DNA of 64,000 bases from DASPNM01 sp035626515 (lineage in GTDB: Bacteria; Bacteroidota; Bacteroidia; Chitinophagales; Chitinophagaceae), in the NCBI GenBank assembly GCA_035626515.1, contig DASPNM010000004.1, positions 1-64,000 of the forward strand, written 5' to 3'. Positions 60,535 to 64,000 of the stretch are shown here, one piece after another. The stretch's first letter is position 1; the number at the start of each line of letters is the position of its first letter. The position numbers and the translations under genes are program-made. The notes below the pieces were generated by a model that was not told the DNA's origin, did not search any database, and saw only the letters and a list, made by a program, of their open reading frames with translations.

Positions 60535-61020
60535 ATGAGCTATAAGGTTCCGCCGGCCACCCGCATTGGCCATGTACATTTGAAAGTCTCCGACCTAAAG
60601 CGTTCCCTGGAGTTTTATCGTGACCTTCTCGGCTTTGAGGTGCAACAGTATTATGGTGAAGACGCGGTTTTCCTTTCGGCAGGTGGTTATCACCACCACA
60701 TTGGCCTCAATACCTGGCACAGCCGGGGTGGGGGCCCGGCCCCGGTGCGTGCGGCGGGACTTTACCATGTGGCAATACTTTATCCTTCAAGGAAAGATCT
60801 GGCGCAAATCGTCAAAAGACTGGTAGCAGCGAACTATCCTTTGCGCGGCGCTTCGGACCATGGAGTTTCGGAAGCAATCTATATGGATGACCCGGACCGG
60901 AACGGTATAGAGCTGTACTGCGACCGTCCACCCGAAGAATGGCCGCGCGGAGCGGATGGGGAATTGCAGATGATGACGGCGTCCCTGGATATCGCGGAAC
61001 TGCTGCGGGAAGCGGATTGA
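60535..61020 (+). CDS. VOC-family (glyoxalase/catechol dioxygenase-like) protein
   Basis: A 161-residue metal-binding fold protein. One VOC repeat pair is visible: IGHVHLKVSDLKRSLEFYRD with the first His ligand, then HHHIGLNTWHSRG, GLYHVAILYPSR with the second, and MDDPDRNGIELYCDRPPE with the Glu ligand. This pattern matches CatE-like catechol 2,3-dioxygenases as well as other VOC proteins. There is no aromatic-degradation gene nearby, so the substrate is unknown. It is divergent from the ornithine aminotransferase gene and convergent with ispE, separated by two bases. Confidence 0.87.
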   Translation: MSYKVPPATRIGHVHLKVSDLKRSLEFYRDLLGFEVQQYYGEDAVFLSAGGYHHHIGLNTWHSRGGGPAPVRAAGLYHVAILYPSRKDLAQIVKRLVAANYPLRGASDHGVSEAIYMDDPDRNGIELYCDRPPEEWPRGADGELQMMTASLDIAELLREAD

Positions 61021-61022
61021 AA

Positions 61023-61853
61023 TCAGAGATCCACTTTTCTAACAAAATATTCTTTTGGAAACCCTGTTTGCGGTTGAACTTTCTTTTCGAAAATTCCGAA
61101 GATCGTGCTCCCGCTGCCTGACATCGAAGCGTAGACTGCTCCTTGAGCGTACAGATGGTCTTTTATTTTTTCGAGCTGCGGGTATTCCGTGAATGCGGCG
61201 ACTTCAAAATCATTTATCAGTTGCTTTTTCCAGGAGGTTATAGGGCCGCTCACGATTTCTTTAACCGGCTGCTCGGGCCGCGACGGCTTGATCTGGAGAA
61301 AAGCTCGTCCCGTGTTGATGTGGATGCCGGGATAAACGATCAGCAGGCAGTAACCTTTCAAATCCACATTTATTTTCTCCAGCACCTCGCCTCTGCCGGT
61401 CGCGTGGCAGGCCTGGTTGTAAATGAAGAACGGGCAATCGCTCCCAAGCTCGATTGCGCAGGCAATGAGCTGTTCCGCGTTGAGACCCAGCCCGAACATT
61501 TGATTAACCAGTCGCAACGTGAAGGCGGCGTCAGAACTCCCGCCTCCCAGTCCCGCACCGGCCGGAATCACTTTATGGAGGTGCATCCGGATATGAGGAA
61601 GTTTGGTAAATTTTTTTTTCAGCAGCTTGTAGGCTTTAAGGCACAGGTTGTTTGAAATATCTCCTTCCACCGCGAGGCCGCTGGTGCTGAAAGGAATGCT
61701 GGAAGAGCGGACGCGGTGACGATACTCGAGGATTTCCAGCACATCGCAAACCGGTACCGGATAGAAGACCGTTTCCAGGTTGTGATAACCGTCACTGCGC
61801 TTGCTGACGATCCGAAGTCCAAGATTGATCTTGGAATTGGGGAAGCTGATCAT
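61023..61853 (-). CDS. ispE: 4-diphosphocytidyl-2-C-methyl-D-erythritol kinase
   Basis: GHMP kinase of the non-mevalonate isoprenoid pathway. The 276-residue protein begins ISFPNSKINLGLRIVSKR with the substrate lysine, carries the ATP loop IPAGAGLGGGSSDAAFTL and ends with YASMSGSGSTIFGIFEKK, the third GHMP motif. The ATG at 61853 is 13 bases after the nuclease-family gene stop, so both are probably transcribed together. The supply of dimethylallyl diphosphate also serves MiaA. Confidence 0.94.
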   Translation of the reverse strand: MISFPNSKINLGLRIVSKRSDGYHNLETVFYPVPVCDVLEILEYRHRVRSSSIPFSTSGLAVEGDISNNLCLKAYKLLKKKFTKLPHIRMHLHKVIPAGAGLGGGSSDAAFTLRLVNQMFGLGLNAEQLIACAIELGSDCPFFIYNQACHATGRGEVLEKINVDLKGYCLLIVYPGIHINTGRAFLQIKPSRPEQPVKEIVSGPITSWKKQLINDFEVAAFTEYPQLEKIKDHLYAQGAVYASMSGSGSTIFGIFEKKVQPQTGFPKEYFVRKVDL

Positions 61854-61866
61854 GGTGGGGCGGGGA

Positions 61867-62469
61867 CTATTTCTTTTTGCGGCTGTTGATTTCGTCGCGG
61901 ATGGCAATAGCCCGGATATAATCCTCGTTGTCGAGTACTTCAGTGAGCAGGCTGTTCAATTCCTCGAGGCTCATCGATTTCAGGTCGTCATTGCCTCCGC
62001 TGCTTTCCTCTACCATCGCTTCCTGCTTTCCTTTTTTCTTTTTTCCGGCCGCGGCGGAATCTTCCATGAGTATGCCTGCGCTTTCGAGGATGTTTTCAAA
62101 GGTGTATATCGGGCAGCCGAAGCGAACGGCCAGCGCGATCGCATCGGATGTGCGTGAATCAATCTCCACCGTATCGTTTTCCGAAGAACACACGAGCTTG
62201 GAATAAAAAATTCCTTCCTGCAAATCGGATATGATGATTTCGATCAGATCGATGGCGAAAGCGTTCATGAAATTCTTCATCAGGTCGTGGGTGAGGGGAC
62301 GGCTGGGCTGCATTTTTTCCAACGCCACCGCGATCGCCTGTGCCTCGAATCCCCCGATGACGATGGGAAGGCGGCGCATGCCATTCACTTCGCCCAGCAC
62401 CACCGCATAGGAATGCGTCTGCGTGATGCTGTGCGATAAAGCCACAATTTCCAATTCAATTTTCTTCAT
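61867..62469 (-). CDS. Bifunctional-nuclease-family protein (DUF151) with UVR-like tail
   Basis: A 200-residue protein. Residues 1-130 match the bifunctional nuclease family (KIELEIVALSHSITQTHSYA, RRLPIVIGGFEAQAIA, and SRTSDAIALAVRFGCPIY). The C-terminal 35 residues (LEELNSLLTEVLDNEDYIRAI and AIRDEINSRKK) resemble a UVR domain, which mediates contacts in UvrB/C and Clp proteins. The linker is rich in Lys, Ala and Gly. Nuclease activity has been reported for some plant and bacterial homologues; here it is inferred. It lies 13 bases upstream of ispE. Confidence 0.86.
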   Translation of the reverse strand: MKKIELEIVALSHSITQTHSYAVVLGEVNGMRRLPIVIGGFEAQAIAVALEKMQPSRPLTHDLMKNFMNAFAIDLIEIIISDLQEGIFYSKLVCSSENDTVEIDSRTSDAIALAVRFGCPIYTFENILESAGILMEDSAAAGKKKKGKQEAMVEESSGGNDDLKSMSLEELNSLLTEVLDNEDYIRAIAIRDEINSRKKK

Positions 62470-62560
62470 ATTCGAGACACGAAACTAAGGCATTTGAATA
62501 AAAAAACAGGTAGCAAAGATCGGTCCTGTCGCCGGACTCGGAACCCTGGAGTTGAAAGCC

Positions 62561-63256
62561 TTACTGTTCGCGAAAACTGCTCAGGTCGAAATATTTTTCT
62601 ACGTTTCCCGGTTCGATGCGGTAAGCCATAATCAGCGTGGTTTCCTGCTCGGGCGAGCGTGTCCGGTAGCCCAGCACGATGCGGTAGTCGGAGACAACCG
62701 GCTGAATGTTCATGAAGTTGAATTCCCGTGCACCAAGGAAAGAGTGTTGACGGCTCAGCAAACAGGCGGCGTCGAATACCTCGCCGCTTTTCAGGGTCAT
62801 ACTTCCCGAGTATTCAGTGCATGCAAGTTTGAGCACCTGCGCTGTCTTTCGCGTATTCATCAGTTCGATCAGTGTGCCGGCGTTCGGCTCCCAAAGCTTT
62901 TGTCTGCGATAAGTGCGGTTCCTGGTATCCAGCTTGATGAAGCTGCTGTCGCTGAATCGCGCAATGCTGTGCTCTTTGATCACTTCCCCTTCACGGACGC
63001 CCGGATAAAACATGGTGATGGCGATCTGGTTATCGCCGAATACGACAAACATCGAATCCAGGTCGGACGGGTCGTCGGTTGTGATCCGGTATTTTACAAT
63101 CCCCGTGAATTTTGTGGAACTGTCCGGCTTCGGTTCTTCACCAACCTGGATGTATTCCGTGGGAGCGTTGTTTTGTTTTTTCTGACGTCCTTTCCCTTTC
63201 TGCGCCCGGGCCGTGACCATAAGGGATAGAATTGGAAGAAGCAGAATGAATTTCAT
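62561..63256 (-). CDS. Exported protein, unknown
   Basis: A 231-residue protein with a signal peptide (KFILLLPILSLMVTARAQK) and a basic stretch after cleavage (KGKGRQKKQ). The remaining domain is mostly beta (FTGIVKYRITTDDPS, QIAITMFYPGV, SFIKLDTRNRTYRRQ), similar in outline to GLPGLI or DUF4412-type periplasmic beta-barrels/lipocalin-like proteins that begin with a G(x)V/IxYR strand. I use the ATG at 63256; an upstream one adds nine residues. It lies 58 bases downstream of etfA on the same strand. Confidence 0.72.
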   Translation of the reverse strand: MKFILLLPILSLMVTARAQKGKGRQKKQNNAPTEYIQVGEEPKPDSSTKFTGIVKYRITTDDPSDLDSMFVVFGDNQIAITMFYPGVREGEVIKEHSIARFSDSSFIKLDTRNRTYRRQKLWEPNAGTLIELMNTRKTAQVLKLACTEYSGSMTLKSGEVFDAACLLSRQHSFLGAREFNFMNIQPVVSDYRIVLGYRTRSPEQETTLIMAYRIEPGNVEKYFDLSSFREQ

Positions 63257-63314
63257 GCGCGGATCGGGCGACAGGAACGCCATTTCCCGAAGTTCGGTTT
63301 ATTCGCGCGAAAGA

Positions 63315-64000
63315 TCAGCTGATGCCTTTCAGTTTCTTCACAGCGGCGGTAAATTTCGGGACGATTTCGAAAGCATCCCCTACAATCCCGTAATCGGCTG
63401 CCTTGAAGAAAGGCGCTTCAGGATCTTTGTTGATCACCACGATCGTTTTGCTTCGGTTTACCCCGGCCAGGTGCTGGATGGCTCCCGAGATTCCGATCGC
63501 AATGTACAGGTTCGGTGCAATCGCGATTCCCGTTTGCCCCACGTGCTCATTGTGCGGCCGCCATTGTGCGTCGGCCACCGGGCGACTGCAGGCAAGGGCG
63601 GCGTGCAGTGCATGCGCGAGTTCCTCAACCAGGTGCCAGTTTTCGGGTCCTTTTAAACCACGTCCGGCACTGACGACAATCTCTGCTTCGGTGAGCGGTA
63701 CTTCACCTTTTGCTTTCCGGACCCCGGTAACAGCAACTTTCGGCTGGTCGACCGCGGCGTCGAAAGGAATCACCTCTGCCAACCCTTCCTTCGCTTCTAT
63801 CCGGTACGCATTCGGGCTCACCGACACGATCTTTACAGGGGTATGGATGGCCACGTAGGCAAAGGCTTTTCCGGAAAACACATTTTTTTTGGCCACGAAA
63901 CCATTGCCGGTATCCGGAAGCGCAACAGCTCCTGCAACCAGGCCCGCCTTGAGCCGCGCCGAAAGTCTCGGTGCGATCGCTCTTCCGTCAACGTTGTTTG
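63315..64000 (-). CDS. etfA: Electron transfer flavoprotein alpha subunit, C-terminal part (partial)
   Basis: EtfA passes electrons from acyl-CoA dehydrogenases to the respiratory chain through FAD. The frame stays open to the window edge, so the N-terminus is missing; about 228 residues are seen. The partial N-terminal domain shows GRAIAPRLSARLKAGLVAG. The FAD domain carries VVSAGRGLKGPENW, VGQTGIAIAPNLYIAIGISG, AIQHLAG and VVINKDPEAPFFKAADYGIVGD (each partly cited), which are the family's FAD-binding signatures. The partner etfB probably lies beyond the window. Confidence 0.93.
   Translation of the reverse strand, partial: NNVDGRAIAPRLSARLKAGLVAGAVALPDTGNGFVAKKNVFSGKAFAYVAIHTPVKIVSVSPNAYRIEAKEGLAEVIPFDAAVDQPKVAVTGVRKAKGEVPLTEAEIVVSAGRGLKGPENWHLVEELAHALHAALACSRPVADAQWRPHNEHVGQTGIAIAPNLYIAIGISGAIQHLAGVNRSKTIVVINKDPEAPFFKAADYGIVGDAFEIVPKFTAAVKKLKGIS

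Overview
The window reads as chromosomal DNA of a Bacteroidota bacterium, probably of the Chitinophagales/Sphingobacteriales type. Reasons: a PorQ-type type IX secretion protein and a separate protein with a type IX sorting tail; outer-membrane barrels and lipoproteins with Bacteroidota-style signals; the parA-parB-DUF5683-dapB order; a sphingolipid/sulfonolipid-type acyltransferase; and several promoters of the phylum's TTTG-N18..20-TAnnTTTG form. Base composition is moderately GC-rich throughout and I see no prophage, insertion sequence or CRISPR array. Most genes are housekeeping or envelope genes in short, tightly packed operons.

Layout. 1-4161 (minus): DPP IV-type peptidase, PLP-dependent acyltransferase, DinB-like protein. 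4491-5636: zinc metalloprotease lipoprotein. 5638-9421 (minus): metal-dependent hydrolase, parA, parB, DUF5683 protein, dapB. 9509-16366 (plus): metallophosphoesterase, two envelope proteins, lon, porQ. 16370-21658 (minus): M42 peptidase, a 54-residue YIDPGSGS membrane peptide, methyltransferase and sulfatase-fold protein joined by 8-4 bp overlaps, then a glycosyltransferase. 21714-24484: lipoprotein, LuxE-like enzyme, DUF6766 membrane protein, and a DUF892 protein with a histone-like tail. 24763-29030: response regulator and a 1220-residue CheR-PAS-histidine kinase. 29149-29572: tRNA-Leu(CAG) followed by two diverged tandem units carrying copies of its 3' end. 29715-34149: a GpgS-like glycosyltransferase, HAD phosphatase and universal stress protein operon beside an OmpR-type two-component system; four GATTAA boxes at exact 11-bp spacing lie before the operon and two before the regulator gene. 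34361-36358: small proteins and an orphan kinase. 36412-41275 (minus): cyanophycin synthetase, cyanophycinase, isoaspartyl peptidase and an unknown fourth gene. 42842-47321: dapD, then threonylcarbamoyl-AMP synthase, CCA-adding enzyme, an IS1096-ORF3-like protein and miaA. 47318-47537: promoter, structured RNA of about 185 nt and terminator, before an amino-acid permease. 48986-53732: MocR regulator divergent from a DMT exporter, GNAT, BCAT and SDR operon. 53822-58411: envelope and secreted proteins. 58427-64000: phosphatidyltransferase, ornithine aminotransferase, glyoxalase-fold protein, ispE, bifunctional-nuclease-family protein, an unknown exported protein and the end of etfA.

Themes. Nitrogen and amino-acid metabolism recurs (cyanophycin storage and breakdown, ornithine aminotransferase, BCAT, dapB and dapD), as do tRNA maturation and envelope signalling. 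The strongest candidates for something undescribed are the GATTAA-box circuit linking a two-component system to a probable glycosylglycerate stress operon, the unknown fourth gene of the cyanophycin operon, the micropeptide-linked peptidase/methyltransferase/sulfatase operon, the tRNA-Leu-derived palindromic array, and the ncRNA after miaA. Functions come from motif recognition by eye; no database search was possible.
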